Notes: generated from the sequence alone by a model not told the origin. Shown: positions 11,646 to 22,806, numbered from the stretch's first letter. The stretch is 64,000 bases of DNA from Hyperoplus lanceolatus (GCA_026929865.2 CM049411.1:2502501-2566500); one strand, 5' to 3'. Made by a program: numbers and translations.

Positions 11646-13432
11646 TGTGTGTGTGTGTCTCTCAATATTTTTGCCAATGAGTACGACGATGGTGAATGAA
11701 TCGGCATAAGCATCTGTGGCAGTGCAGCGCTGTCTGTTGTGGAAACAGAAGTTACGAGAGATGGAGAGAGAGAGAGAGAGAGTGAGAGAGCGAGAGAGAG
11801 AGACACTAGCAGGCTATACAGCTGTTTATAAACAGGTATAAAAGTGTCATAAAAGTATGCGATTAATTTAGATTAATTAATCACAGAGCCTGTAATTAAT
11901 TAGATTAATTTTTTTAATCGCTTGACAGCCCTAATATTTACAATTTAAACATCAATATTCTTTGTTGTCAAGTAGACTTAAACTTCACTGTTACTGTTTA
12001 TCTTAAAAAATAACACAAAGTGGACTTGATATTGACTCAAAAACTCTCTTGTCTTTAGCAGCTGTCTACAATTGCAATTGATGACAGCCTCACAAATGCT
12101 GGGGTCATCTACACGCGGGACAGCAAGGCTCTTGGTGTGGATGGCCTGTAACTAAAGGAATTCAGGATACAGGTGTTCCGGCAGCCAGAAGAGGGTCCCA
12201 GCTTACCCCTGAAGGAGTACAGCATCTCTAAGCAGCCTCAGAACCTCTGTTGGTGGCCCTGCGCCTGTCCAGGGACACCGCAGCCACACCCCAGATTATT
12301 CTGTACAGTGTAACCTGTCCCTGTTCCATGCCCCTGTCTAAACCAACTGCAACACCTGGATCTAATGCAGCAGTAGGGGGGAAATCTTGAGGTCAAATGT
12401 AGTCTGCAGGGTCTACCTTTGCCTCAATGCTGAGTGCTACTGCTTCATCAATTACAATGAAGCAGCCGCCTTAATGACTGGCCTAGAAATTGTAACGAAC
12501 ATTCTTGTGACAAGTTCTAGTATCACTAAATATATGTTCCTTAATATCTTTTTTATCAGTTAATAAATGTTCCTTTACTTTATAAGTGTATTTTCTTGTA
12601 TTTTCTATACAATTTTGGGGATTTTTTCTTACACTAAACGGGCAAGGACCCATATATGGTAACTTTTTTTTTATTTGCTAAAGAAAATATAGTCTTGTTA
12701 AATCAACACTGCAGGGTTGAAATTTAGAATTTCTAAGTATTTCAATGAGTGCCCTATAAAGGGTTAAGAAAATTGTCCTTCAATCTTTGTAAAATATTTA
12801 CTTTATTTACTTTAAATAAACCTTAAATAAGTGATTATCTAATGGATTTGTCTTGCATTAAAGTTTATGAGATATAAATCAATGGCACAATTTACCCCAT
12901 GGTATTCTCTCCAACGGCACAATTGCCACAAGACAACTTTTTTTCCGAAAGCTATATTTCTTCAAGAGTTTTTTCCAGATCCAAAGTTTTTATTGCCAGG
13001 GATGCACAACACCCTGAAATATATGTACATATTTAAGTTGGAGACTTAACTGTCAAGGCCTCACTTTAAAGTCACTTTGAGTAAAAAGTGGCACATCTCA
13101 CCCCACTCTCCCCCATCAAGAAAAACATTATTATTGGTCTACATTCTTCAACATTATTGGCAAATTACCTTATTTATAAATAAATAATATGTCGGCTCAA
13201 TATATCATGAATACCGAAATTGTTAGCTAATAAATTGTTACGGTGCAATATAAGAACATTTTGCTTAAATGGTGACTTTCTACTGGTGGAGCTGTGATAG
13301 GCAGATATATTTGGAAGAATGTAGGCCAAGTTAATACTTACTTGGTATCAGTCTATCTTCCCGAGCATCATAGAGCATTCCCAGGGTGAAAGGTCGACCC
13401 AGGGCAGGAATCTTCAGGATCTGTGAGTCCAT
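2917..13432 (-). CDS. SNTX-like (stonustoxin/neoverrucotoxin family) protein, gene 1, intact
   Basis: Three coding exons on the minus strand: 13432-13342 (91 nt, ATG start), 5481-4006 and 3470-2917 (TAA stop). All junctions are GT/AG, and phases agree with the plus-strand gene at 50.8-56.5 kb. The predicted product is about 706 residues, close to the roughly 700 of known SNTX subunits. By family knowledge the order is MACPF/CDC-like pore-forming domain (about 1-265), FAT domain (to about 385), thioredoxin-like domain (to about 517), and PRY-SPRY. Visible motifs include THVVTGIKYGA in the MACPF-like part, RRDLIW at the end of exon 2, and LDWPAGTLSFYTVS plus a C-terminal LNLAE in PRY-SPRY. There is no signal peptide, as in the family. 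No frameshift or in-frame stop is seen. Intron 1 (about 7.9 kb) is swollen by transposons. Membership is secure; whether the protein is a toxin, an immune effector or something else is unknown. Confidence 0.88.
3931..3975. repeat. Three perfect 15-bp tandem repeats in intron 2 of gene 1
   Basis: The unit AGGACAGTCATTTAG occurs three times head to tail with no mismatch. It lies in the 535-bp intron between the two large coding exons of gene 1. Perfect identity suggests a recent expansion by slippage. Confidence 0.9.
5482..6242. other. Start of intron 1 of gene 1, with (TA)n
   Basis: Intronic sequence upstream of the large exon on the minus strand. It contains a (TA)n microsatellite at about 6059-6121 and otherwise nothing I can identify. 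Confidence 0.5.
6243..6643. mobile_element. Truncated copy of the GGGGAGAGTGGCC-ended element
   Basis: It begins GGGGAGAGTGGCCTGAGATG and matches, in reverse complement, the right part of the complete copy at 6877-7580. It ends where the TAGGGTTGC hAT element begins and does not resume beyond that element. A second partial copy lies at 12880-13113. Confidence 0.65.
6652..8209. mobile_element. hAT-type non-autonomous element with TAGGGTTGC ends, copy 1
   Basis: The left end is TAGGGTTGCAAAGGGGTGG and the right end is TTTTGCAACCCTA. An exact 8-bp duplication GTTATAAG flanks it (6644-6651 and 8210-8217), the hAT hallmark. It has no transposase frame. A 704-bp TA-flanked element sits inside at 6877-7580; without it the length is close to the second copy at 56847-57722, which serves as the empty site. 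Confidence 0.85.
6877..7580. mobile_element. Tc1/mariner-type MITE nested in the hAT element
   Basis: The ends are inverted repeats starting GGGGAGAGTGGCCTAAGTTG, flanked by TA (6875-6876 and 7581-7582). The homologous hAT copy at 56.8-57.7 kb reads straight through with a single TA, so the insertion and its TA duplication are directly visible. It has no coding capacity. Confidence 0.85.
8213..8250. repeat. (AAGT)n microsatellite
   Basis: Nearly perfect tetranucleotide AAGT repeats immediately right of the hAT element; the first units overlap its target-site duplication. Confidence 0.85.
8251..8954. other. Unclassified intronic repeat with a short open frame
   Basis: An open frame at 8413-8733 (+) encodes an acidic, serine-rich stretch (SSSEESDISIPLNDTTDESS) followed by GDFVIVSFAGK. 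This resembles generic modules of fish transposon proteins, but I cannot assign a family. It sits in intron 1 of gene 1 on the opposite strand and is unlikely to be a cellular exon. Confidence 0.3.
8955..10594. mobile_element. Fold-back Tc1-like transposon, copy 1
   Basis: The 1640-bp element starts CAGTATCTCACAAAAGTGAG, ends in its reverse complement, and is flanked by TA (8953-8954 and 10595-10596). The two outer arms of about 550 bp are inverted copies of the same transposase 3' half and terminus. The left arm (9508-9179, minus) reads LQHDNDPKHTS and SPDLNPIEHLW, the second and third acidic catalytic positions. The centre (about 9520-9980, plus) reads VLWSDETKIHLFG, the first. The N-terminal helix-turn-helix part is missing, so no full transposase can be made. 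A same-structure copy lies inverted at 24432-26070. Confidence 0.88.
10597..11192. other. Intronic sequence of gene 1, nothing recognised
   Basis: AT-rich sequence between a Tc1-like and a hAT-type insertion. I see no gene or repeat ends. Confidence 0.4.
11193..11933. mobile_element. hAT-type MITE with TAGGGCTGTC ends, copy 1
   Basis: The left end is TAGGGCTGTCAAATTAACGC and the right end is TTGACAGCCCTA. An exact 8-bp duplication ATATTTAC flanks it (11185-11192 and 11934-11941). Inside are a (GT)n array (about 11587-11660), a (GA)n array (about 11762-11803) and a GC-richer core, but no transposase frame. A near-identical copy is at 43054-43757. Confidence 0.85.
11942..12866. other. Decayed coding-like sequence, unclassified
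   Basis: Around 12100-12400 the plus strand shows codon-like stretches (for example SLTNAGVIYTRDSKALGVDG) broken by stops, which suggests a dead transposon or processed coding piece. The motif CATATATGGTAACTT occurs near 12650 and near 8745, so these may be ends of one old element later split by insertions. Family not recognised. Confidence 0.3.
12867..13113. mobile_element. Partial copy of the GGGGAGAGTGGCC-ended element
   Basis: It shares about 235 bp with the complete element at 6877-7580, in inverted orientation, and ends in CCCCACTCTCCCCC. The other terminus is missing, so this is a truncated relic. Confidence 0.65.
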
Positions 13433-13441
13433 TTCTCCAAC
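13342..13441 (-). other. First coding exon of SNTX-like gene 1
   Basis: The exon begins after a CAACAG acceptor at 13441 and has its ATG at 13432-13430. It ends at 13342 before GTAAGT, in phase 1. It encodes 30 codons plus one base, with RPFTLGMLYDAR in common with the first coding exons at 29.6 and 50.8 kb. It was found by similarity to those copies. Confidence 0.88.
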
Positions 13442-13537
13442 CTGTTGAGAAATGTTAATTTAATGAGCACACAGTCTTCAATACTTTATTTTAATTTGAA
13501 TAGAGTGGAGAGAGTATATAACACTGGTAGTCAGCCC

Positions 13538-13607
13538 CAGGGCCGACCGACGGACTGGGGGGAAAAGTGATACAGTCGTGGGGGGCCCAAGGAAGAAGGG
13601 GGCCCAT

Positions 13608-13656
<49 letters not shown>

Positions 13657-14524
13657 AAGATATGCTTGCCCCTGACCCTTGCAAGGAGATCAGGGGCCTG
13701 CGCATGACTAAGGCATGTGTGCGGGAGAGTAAGCAGGAGCAAGCCAACATTGAATTGAACTGGTGGCGAAAATAAACGCAGCGATGTTTCTATGGGGATA
13801 TTTAGCTGTACAGAAATAAGTGCTGGCAAAGCTAGGACAGTTTCAGACTCCATATCACTGTGGCAACACAACCTATCTATCAGCTCAGACAGCGCAAAGA
13901 AAAGTCTGATGAATACATGAGAGTGATGGCCCCTGCAAGTTTCAGTAAGTTTAAATAAGTGCCACTCTGTTACTGTCTTTGAAATGCATTTAGACATTTT
14001 AAGGGGAAAACACATTGTATTTATTATTTCAACTATTGAGTTATTTGTAGAACAGCATGCTAGTGTAGGCCAACAAGATTGATTTTCTGAATTTTCAATG
14101 CTGCTTTATTTTTATGTTTTAAATTGGGAAAGACTTGTTCCAGTGTGTCTGCATAGTATTGCACCAAAACAGTAGAAGTTTTCTTTAATTGTGTTTTGCA
14201 CTGTCTGTAAAATTATACCTGCACATAGCAAACAAAATTGCACAACTGTATTCAAATAAACAGTTGTTTATTTCTATAGTGCGCATTGGCATCTTTGAGC
14301 AAAATACCCCCAAAATGTTCGGCTCCTGTGACCCTGGCCAGTGACCACCTTGACTAAGACATATTATGGGGGAAACACCGGTAAAAGTAATGATTTGGTC
14401 ATTCATCAGATGAAATATTGTGGAGTTGTCTGGCTCTGAGAGCCATGTGTATTGTAAGACCGCTTTTCAGGGGGCCCATCAGGACTTTATGTTTAGGGGC
14501 CCAGAATTTGGTGCTACGCCTCTG
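13538..14524. mobile_element. hAT-type non-autonomous element, copy A
   Basis: The left end is CAGGGCCGACCGACGGACTG and the right end is GGTGCTACGCCTCTG. An exact 8-bp duplication GTCAGCCC flanks it (13530-13537 and 14525-14532). It has a (TA)n tract near 13610-13650 and no intact transposase. The related copy at 23916-26336 has its own, different 8-bp duplication. It lies just upstream of the first coding exon of gene 1, in the intron of its 5' UTR. Confidence 0.85.
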
Positions 14525-14659
14525 GTCAGCCCTACATTACACAAATGTCAACACAAAAAATATGAAAGACAGAATTACCTGTTTGCTATGCCTTGAAAAA
14601 CAGTATTTCCCGTACATTATTTTGATTAAATCTCAATGACAGCAGGGTGTCAATATGGC

Positions 14660-14900
14660 AAAAGGTGGCCGATCAATAACCATGAGGTTGCTGGTTCGAT
14701 CCCCAGCACCGGAAACAAGGGTGTTAGTTTCAAAAACTAGTGGTGACTGCTATTACATCTACGGTGCCCACCATCTCTGCCATTGAGTCCTTGAGCAAGA
14801 CACTTAACCCCAAACTGCTCCAGGTGCGCTGTACTACGGCTGACCCTGCGCTCTGACCCCCTCTGGAGTGTGGGAACTTGAGAGGGGAGATGAGAAATGA
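14660..14900 (+). mobile_element. tRNA-derived SINE
   Basis: A GGTTCGATCCC stretch resembles the B box of an RNA polymerase III promoter, preceded by a tRNA-like AACCATGAGGTTGCTG segment. The body contains GCAAGACACTTAACCCCAAA, typical of several fish SINEs and their partner LINE tails. The exact family is not named. Confidence 0.6.
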
Positions 14901-15023
14901 GAAATGTAAATGTTACCATTGACTAATGAAGTAACTTTACTAGCAGTTCAATTAGTCTTTATATATCAGCTGTATATTTCAGATCTAGTCCCCCTCTCTC
15001 TGTCCACAGAAGTTTGTCCTCAC

Positions 15024-15110
15024 CTGATGAAGTTGTGTAGATCAGCTGATCAGCTTGTTTGTTTTATTGACATCCAACCGGTGCAGAAAGGCCGGTGTTC
15101 TGCGATGTTG
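15024..15110 (-). other. Noncoding first exon and promoter region of SNTX-like gene 1
   Basis: On the minus strand the sequence CAGCTGATCTACACAACTTC, followed by a CAG/GTGAGG donor at 15024/15023, matches the 5' noncoding exons of the copies at 29.4 and 50.5 kb. The 5' end is estimated only. The TATAAATA box of the other copies is replaced here by a poor GATATGAAAG-like sequence near 15126-15132. Confidence 0.7.
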
Positions 15111-15129
15111 TCTGACAATTTTCTTTCAT

Positions 15130-16480
15130 ATCTTTCTTAACATGAACCAGAACGGACCAATCAGCGCTCAAGAGGCCAACTGTGAACAACTCTTGTAGTT
15201 AACCACCCCCCCCCCCGCCCCTTGGGAGTGGTCCTTATCTTTGCTTCCAGAGAGAGACGGCTCATGTGGAGCTCATGTACAGTGAAAACTATATGTAAAA
15301 AATGTTATATATCTGACCTTAGAGTTAGAAATAAGGCAAAGAAGTAGTTGTTGTTCTTAGTTTGGATCACATTGTAATCCTTGCATCACCATATGGACTG
15401 TCAGAACAATTCTTACTACAAATACATCTACTCCTACTACTACTGCCAAGGCCGTCTTTAACTGTTATTTTAACTGTTTGTTGCATTAGGTGTGTTTATG
15501 TGTGGGTTGCTTGTGTGTGTGTTTGCCTTGTGTGTGAGTGTGAGTGTGAGTGAGTGTGTGTGTGTGTGTGTGTGGGGTGCGTGTGTGTTTGCCTTGTGTG
15601 TGTTTGTGTGGTGTCTTTAATCGGAAAAGGGGAAATGACAAAGCAAAGTCCTTGCCATATCATACGTAACAGCTTGATCATTAGTTTATTACGTGTCAGT
15701 GCTCTGTTTCCTCTTCTCTTTCCACTCAGAGGAACAAACAGAGAGAAAATCCAAAGAGAGACGAAAATAATCTCTTAATGTTTTGTTTTTTTATTGAACT
15801 GACCACACTCACAACCTCTGTATAAAACCTTGTTTAGTTCGGGGCTGAGCTGCCCTCACGTTAGCGCTTCTCAATGAATGACATTGTATCCATTGCGCAC
15901 CTGCAGCTACACTGTTGATAAGTGCCATGCGCCACGTTAAAAACTCCAAACAAGCACGTTATTAAGTATTGTTGATTGAAGCAGGGAAACAGCATGGGCT
16001 GTCCTCCTCTGCAGAGGGTAGGCCTTCGTGTCAGACCGACAGAGAAAATAAAAGATTAACAAATACCATGGGCGGAGTTGGGCCGTAATATGAGGCAAAC
16101 CAGGCATTTGCCTGGAGCCCCCGGCCCTACAAAGCCTTTTGGGTCCCCCAAATGCTCTCTTTATATTTTGCCCCATATTTATTGTTTTTATAAAAATATC
16201 TTCACAATAGTAGCATCGGGATGTCTAATTACTCAAGTTTTGACGGTCTTTCTGCCAAAAGTGCACCCCCTTCAGTCTGCACTACATGGTCTATGTCATG
16301 TTACATCACGCTCATGGCGCTTATGATGCTACACGTTTACAGCGTAAGATCCAAAACAATAAATAGCGAGAAGAGAGAGAAGCGATAAAAAGAGAATGAA
16401 GCGAATATACCAAAGGCAGGAGTTAAAGTAAGCGGTTTATTTATGTTAATATAAGTGTTAAATCGCTCTTTATTCATACA
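15130..16480. other. Intergenic region between divergent SNTX loci
   Basis: No gene recognised. It holds a poly-C run (15207-15216) and a TG-rich microsatellite (about 15490-15610). A G/C-rich stretch near 16080-16160 looks like transposon end sequence (GGCATTTGCCTGGAGCCCCC), but no partner end or target duplication was found. Confidence 0.4.
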
Positions 16481-17565
16481 GTGATCGAATAGAAATCGTC
16501 CAAACAGAGTCAGAGTTGGACAGAGAGGTTTTCACTCCAGGTGTAGAAGATGCTCTGTGCTTCGTTTTCACGTACCTGGAAGATGGCGACCCCTGCCTTG
16601 ATGAGATGGCCAAATACTTGGACTCAACTGAAGTAGAAAGTCACCCTGAAGTTCCGTGGTACTACTCAGCTGAAGTGATAAAAACAATAAAAGAAAAAGC
16701 AAAAGGATTTGAAGACCTCGCTAAAGCTCTGAAGAACAACAAAGGATTCCGTTTCCTCGTAGCATCCCTTCCAAACAAGAAGTACAGAGGAGCAACCATC
16801 TACCAATACAAGAACGGCAATCTGGTCAATGAGGATTTTTCAAAGCCTGACCTCCCTAAAGTGGAGGACATCACAGACAGAAGAGATTTGATCTGGTGTA
16901 AGTCATTGTTCCGTGCTTTTTCTTGAGTCAGAAATGCACTGTACAAATAACTCTCTTCTGGAAACCTGATTGACCATCATAATGTGTAATGATACGTTTT
17001 GGTTTTGTTTTCTCCATCAGATGCCTGTGATCTGAACCTGGACCAGAACACTGCATATGAAAAGCTCCATCTGTCTGAGGGAAACAAAAAGGTAACAAGT
17101 GGAGCACAGCAGAAAGATCTCCCTGCTAACCCAGAGAGGTTTAGAACATGGCCTCAGGTGTTGTGCAAAGAGAGCTTACAGGGGCGCAAGTACTGGGAGG
17201 TTGAGGTGAGTAATGCTGACAATGAATATCTTAACATAGCTGTTGCATACGAGGGAGTTGAAAGAAAAGGTTCACAAAGTCAGTTTGGACAAAATAACAC
17301 ATCTTTTGAGAAGTATCCGACAGAGGAAATATTGTCTGCATGTTTTAATGCTGCCAACTTGTGGAGCGCTCCTTTGCCTTCTACTGGCTTAAAGAGAGTT
17401 GGGGTGTATCTGGACTGGCCTGCTGGCACTCTGTCCTTCTACACTGTCTCTTCCAACACACTGAGTCACCTCTACACCTTCCACACCACATTCACTGAGC
17501 CTCTCTACCCAGGCTTCTGGGCGTATTGCGAGGGCAATTATGCCCGCCTGAATCTGGATGAATAA
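16481..17565 (+). pseudogene. SNTX-like fragment, gene 2: thioredoxin-like plus PRY-SPRY only
   Basis: Two exons remain: about 16481-16897 (3' third of the large exon, matching the thioredoxin-like domain from about residue 385) and 17021-17565 (PRY-SPRY, TAA stop). The GT/AG junction and phase match the intact copies. Both exons are open throughout. The first coding exon and the MACPF-like and FAT parts are absent upstream. A CATACAG that could act as a splice acceptor sits right at the edge of homology, so a chimeric or truncated transcript is possible. Without the pore-forming domain it cannot work like a full SNTX protein. It is probably a truncated duplicate, though PRY-SPRY could still bind a partner if expressed. 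Confidence 0.8.
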
Positions 17566-18468
17566 GAGCAATGACAGAGTGTTCACATTTAAAGTGTGAA
17601 AAACATTTAACACACAATTTTAGCTGCACACGGCCCCTTGACAAATTTGAGAAATGCATCCAAAACCAGAGGGACCGGAATGACTGGTGTGGAGGGCTTG
17701 ATAAAGTGACTATATATACTGTATATTATTTTCAGTTTTTCACTTCATGTAGATTTTACGCACCGACTTCTTAAACTGACTACACATGTAGACATTCAGT
17801 TTAAACTGTATATTATTGTAACTTTTTATTCTAATTCCGGATAATTAAAGGTGAAGAGCCTTTATTGATATAATCTTGCTTTGTCAACACTAGTATGTTG
17901 AAATAGTTAATCATAGCCGATGCATAAGAGTTGTTTTGCATAACTTGTTTTGCTGAATTGATCATGTTTCATTGGTAGTTAGGGGGATATTTGGGTTCAT
18001 TTAGAATTCGATCCTTTTATTCTGTGTGGTATTGTGGTGGATGTGAGTAGCCTATATAGATTTAAAGGTTGCAGTGTAAGCAGTTAAAGGTTGGGTTCAC
18101 TTGGGAAGGACGAAAACACCCATACATGGACACGTGGTTGATTTGTTGTTGTGATTAAATGATCTGTCTCTTTGTAGTAACATCTATATTAACACACATG
18201 ATACACCCCACCATGGATATAAAGCGCTGTTCGGCAGCTTTAAGGGAGGGCTCTACGGCTTTCCTCTCAACATGCTGCTTGCTGACACCACCCCAAATCC
18301 TGTGTAATGTCCTGTCTGAATCTCTTCAATAAAGTCTGAAACACATGATTTTTCAGCCATGGGGATAATTTTGGCTACCACAGTATTTTAATAACAGCTA
18401 TCCTAATATAATATAAGAATAATAATTGTGTTTTTATTTTCAGTCTGTACCTTAACCCTGACCTAGGG
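17566..18468 (+). other. 3' flank of SNTX fragment 2
   Basis: Shares blocks with the 3' flanks of the other copies, including CAGAGGGACCGGAATGACTG-like sequence and GATAAAGTGACT soon after the stop. The flank is interrupted at about 18469 by a CACTG-ended element and resumes near 22807. Confidence 0.6.
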
Positions 18469-18470
18469 TT

Positions 18471-21400
18471 CACTGAAAAAAAAAATTCATTGGATTTACT
18501 TGATTTTATTACAGACATCGGTCCCACGTGATCAGAATATGGCCAACCAATGAGATATTGCTTGTTAATCCAACATATTGTTTTCACTTAAAACTGTTTG
18601 AAAAAATCATGTTGATTGGACACATTATGTTTAAGTAACCTTAACACTAAAATATTGTGTAATGCTAACATGATTTTATCACATCAGGGGTACCTGATTT
18701 TCAAGTATAAATCCAACTTGATTTCTTCATGTTTATATTATCCAATATTTATGTGACTTTTTAAGGCAATTTGATTATGTCTCTGGAATCCATGTAAGGT
18801 ATATAAATCTAACTTGATTTGTTCAAATAAACTATCCAAATGTATTGTACAGATCAGTTCCATGATTGAGTGTGCAAAATACAAAATACAGGAAAAAAAT
18901 GGCAGTCAGTCAACTATACTCAGATGTTCTGTATTGAGCTTCAAAACAGACAAATCCATGCAGTTGTAACATGTTACATTCAAAATACAAACTTGATACC
19001 TGCATCAACAGCACTGTCAAATACCACATTTACTGTTTTCACTGTAATCAATATAAAAATGTACTCGTCTAGAACAGTCAAGTTTGCAAACTCACAGTAG
19101 CATTCAAATGCTCAAATTATTATTGTAAACTCGATGCGTTTGATTGCATGTGGAAAAATTGGCAACTTCAGACATGACAGCTTCAGATAGTATTACTGGG
19201 TAAAGTAGCAAATACAGGCACTGCCACTTTCAGAAGTGGGTCATATGCTCAATCAAAATAGTTTCAACTCACTATTTGATAGATAGGAACTTATCCGACA
19301 TTTAACTAGATAAAAAAATCTATCGGAGTATAACTTTATACAGACAAAAGTGTAAAAACTAAAAAGTAAACTGAAGTAATCCAAACAATGCATAGTAGTA
19401 AAAAAGGAAAAGGAAAGCTGGTGCCCCTTAAGAAAATAAATAAATAGATAAATACAAATCAATGCTAGAGTTTTTTGTCTTGTCCAACTGTACATTATAA
19501 ATGATGGTAATGCAAACTTACACTTGCTTCTGTACAACATATGGCGAGTGCAGATAAATTCACATACTACACATACACATACATACATACTAACAAGTTC
19601 ATTGCCTCTTTCACTACACTAGATAACTATCAACAGCAGTTGCTCAACACACAAACACAAAATACACTTTTATCACTGTATCAATAGAAACCTCGATCAA
19701 CACCTGTTTATACACCAAATAAGGCACATACATGAATAACACTAAAGCTAGTGGTCATCTGAGAGGCAGCGCATTGTTTGACCCGTTCATTCAAAGAGAC
19801 GGTTTTTCAGCTTGTTTGAAGGTTTACCGACATCCATGTCCATTATTATCTTCTGTACTACCTCAACTGTGTACCGGAGGTCAGGGGGATAGCTGATGTT
19901 CAGTGCATACATCAGTCCAAAAAGCATAGCAACAGCTAATGCTATATTGTCTAAATCTCTTATCACCCTGACACCGTCAAGGACAACTCCAATGTCCTCA
20001 GATTCTTCGCTTGCCTCATGCTCTTCTAGAAAATAAATCCAGTATTTTTTCCAATAGCAGCATTGAAGGCGTCTCCATCCATGCCCTGTACAAAACATAC
20101 AGAGGTTGGTAAAAAAGACCTCAAATTTGTCAGCAAATACAGAAGTAGCAGTTGGCAATACAATTTTAAAATCTCTGGCTTCCTTGAGCAACACAAACTG
20201 TAAGTATTAAGAATACACAAGATAATCTAAGACATGAAGACACTGTTGCAAAGTCCTATAGTATAAAAATAGTAAGTGTGGACAAGAAGTATGATACAAG
20301 TATTCACTAGAATGAAATAGTTTTAAGATGAAAAAGAAAATGTGTTACATTTAGTTAACCAGCAACTCAGAAACATAATGGTTTTAAAATATATGTAACA
20401 GAACTAGAAACTAAGCCCTGATCAATGTACATACCGTATTCGTGCACAAGGTTTTCTGGATTTTCACCCATTTGATGCAGACTCCCTTGATATGAGGTTT
20501 CGTCCAACATCGACATCATCACACTGAAAGGAGATTCTGTATTAGTGTCAGAATTCAGCCTGTTTGCTTAAGTAAAGTCAACTACCGGTGTAAATGGCAG
20601 TGACTTTCCAAAGAAAGCCAGTGAAGAGTTGCACCATGCAGTTACAAAAAAGTCACTAGACGGCATGATTTCCTCCATTTAATTAATTCATATTTATATT
20701 GTTAATAAATTATTTTAATATGACAATGAGGCCTAAGTGCAGGACAATGCAATTAAGAAATACGTTGCAATTATATCACCGTGTAGACTGTCTTTTGAAA
20801 TAAGAATGAGATAATGTAAAAATGTAAGAATATATAGAACCTGGCCTCTTATATGATTAAGAGCCATGTTGTGAGACAAAAAGGATGTACAAAAATTGGA
20901 AGGAGGAGATGAAAAATAAATGCACTTATTGTCTCCCTGGCATCGTGTAAAATTAATCTACCCTCCTTGCCAATCAATTATGGCAACTAACACATTCTAT
21001 AGTGTTGCATAACATTGTCTATTATTTTTCTATGAAAGTTTGACTCCTGTAAAACTTACATCTGCCATTTGTGCAATGGTTGTTTTGAGCCTTTGCCCTA
21101 GGCGTCCTCCTCTCTTTTGGAACAGCTTTGTCAGGTTATCAGAGTGAACGTCCAGCTGAGACAGGAACCTGGATTGAAGTGGGATGGTGGTGATTCTCTT
21201 GAACTCAGCGTTGATCTAAATAGTAGTAAACACAAAAAAAAGCACAAAGGATTCAGGTTTCAAACGTATTATCAAAGAAAATGTACATAGCACATACAGC
21301 AGACCAGGACATTCTAGGAGAGATGAAGCATGAAGGAAGAATAAACAATTAGGTTGATCAACAGTTTGCAAGGGTACCATAACTTTCCTTAGAACAACAA

Positions 21401-22270
21401 CCAGTACAAGATGAATATCCAAACATGGAGAGAAGCCTTACCTCATTGACAGCGAATAAAGCAGGCCACCTTGCCATGAATTCCTCCACCATTGCCACAT
21501 CACGGACAACCTTGTGTTCTGAGGGCAAAAGTCGAAATGTTAAATCACTAGTGTCCCCTGTGGAGTGAATTTTACTTTTAGATTAAATATGACAGCACTT
21601 ACCAGTATCAAGCCTTTGTGTATGTTTGGCAAATATGATGATAGACCCTTTAAAAGAAAATATTTAGAATTAGAGACATGAACTCAGTCAATCATATCAA
21701 TTGATTAAAAGACCAAAAGCAAAAAAATATGCTACTGATGTATTATAATTGTTTTTTCAATGTTTATATAAAGACATAACAGGCAAGATACAACGCAGTA
21801 CAATGGACCATACTTTGCATGACAGGTCATGACTGGCAATAACAGCCAGTGAGAAAAAATGCCAACAACGGCAAATCATTTTAAATCAAGTTTAGCCCAT
21901 GGACCTATCATAAGAGGTTTAGCTTGACCTCGCTGCTTCATTCATGTGAATACTTTTTTTTCCTTATTTAAATTTGAGGAGAGTGGATATGGTCGGGGCC
22001 TATAATGTACACAAGTGCCACCATTATGACATACACACAGCACACTTGATTGCTCAAACACATCCACGTGTGAATGCATAAGCAACCCATTCCCAGCAAG
22101 TAACGGCCCTCCCGAGTCCGACACGGTCACATTTCGTGCACACACGTATGTTTATAAATGCACAAACTCCAACATATATAGCCTGAGTTACTAGCGTTAG
22201 CCGTAAGGCTCTCACAATGCAGACACAGGCTAGTTAGCAAGCTAGAAACAAAATATAGCCAATACATAGC

Positions 22271-22317
<47 letters not shown>

Positions 22318-22806
22318 AATGGGCTAACTATTTTAATAGTTACAGAGTGAACCACAGCAGTCTAGTTCAAATATTTCCAACTTGACAAACTTACTTTATC
22401 AGTAGTTGAGCTGGTGTCCGTCCGTTGTGACTGAAGCTGAAGGGGCCGGGGGAAATGTAACTGCTGCTTCCAGAGAAGCTTCGCGGTCAAAGGCAGTTCT
22501 TCTTCTTCCTTTTTCTTCAGCGCAATTTGAATCCTACCTATGGGCGCACTACTGCCACCTTCTGCTCGCAATGCAAATTATGTTTTGGCGCCAGAAAGTC
22601 ACCAAACTCGATTACATCAAGATGAGTTTTTTAATTAAATCAAGTTGAATCAATGTGAGAGATATTAGTACATTCAACATTCTCCAAAAACACTCAAAGT
22701 TAACATGATTAAAGCATGTCCATAAGATGAATATGAATTTATCATGTTGCATTTACGTGCTTCCTTTTTGTAAATTGAAAGACCTGCTATGTTCCTTTTT
22801 TTCAGT
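18471..22806. mobile_element. CACTG-ended DNA transposon (CACTA/EnSpm-like) carrying a SAMD3-like gene
   Basis: It begins CACTGAAAAAAA and ends in TTTTTTTCAGTG, a 12-bp inverted repeat. Many short subterminal repeats of the CTTGATTT/AAATCAAG type sit in both outer portions, as in CACTA/EnSpm elements. The SNTX 3' flank is contiguous in the copies at 40.8 and 57.9 kb (ACCCAGGGTTCAGTTAATGA-like), so the insertion is visible by comparison. The target duplication is ambiguous (possibly GTT). A (CA)n array lies at about 22271-22312. Confidence 0.65.
19787..21640 (-). pseudogene. SAMD3-like gene inside the transposon, decayed
   Basis: Spliced minus-strand coding pieces are recognisable. An exon near 21640-21600 reads IIIFAKHTQRLDT; 21519-21442 reads VVRDVAMVEEFMARWPALF; about 21216-21062 reads INAEFKRITTIPLQSRFLSQ and KLFQKRGGRLGQRLK; about 20523-20445 reads GENPENLVHEY; and the last exon (to 19787) reads DLDNIALAVAMLFGLMYALN. 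They match, from memory, the fish sterile-alpha-motif-domain-containing protein 3-like family of many copies. Several exons have GT/AG borders. Frameshifts disrupt the exon near 20.5 kb and the start of the last exon, so the copy looks dead. The SAM domain itself was not seen. Location inside transposon ends suggests the gene travels with the element. Confidence 0.65.

Noticed and set aside
11561..11806. Frame rich in Leu-Ser and Thr-His repeats
   Set aside because: Translation of GA and CA microsatellites inside a MITE.
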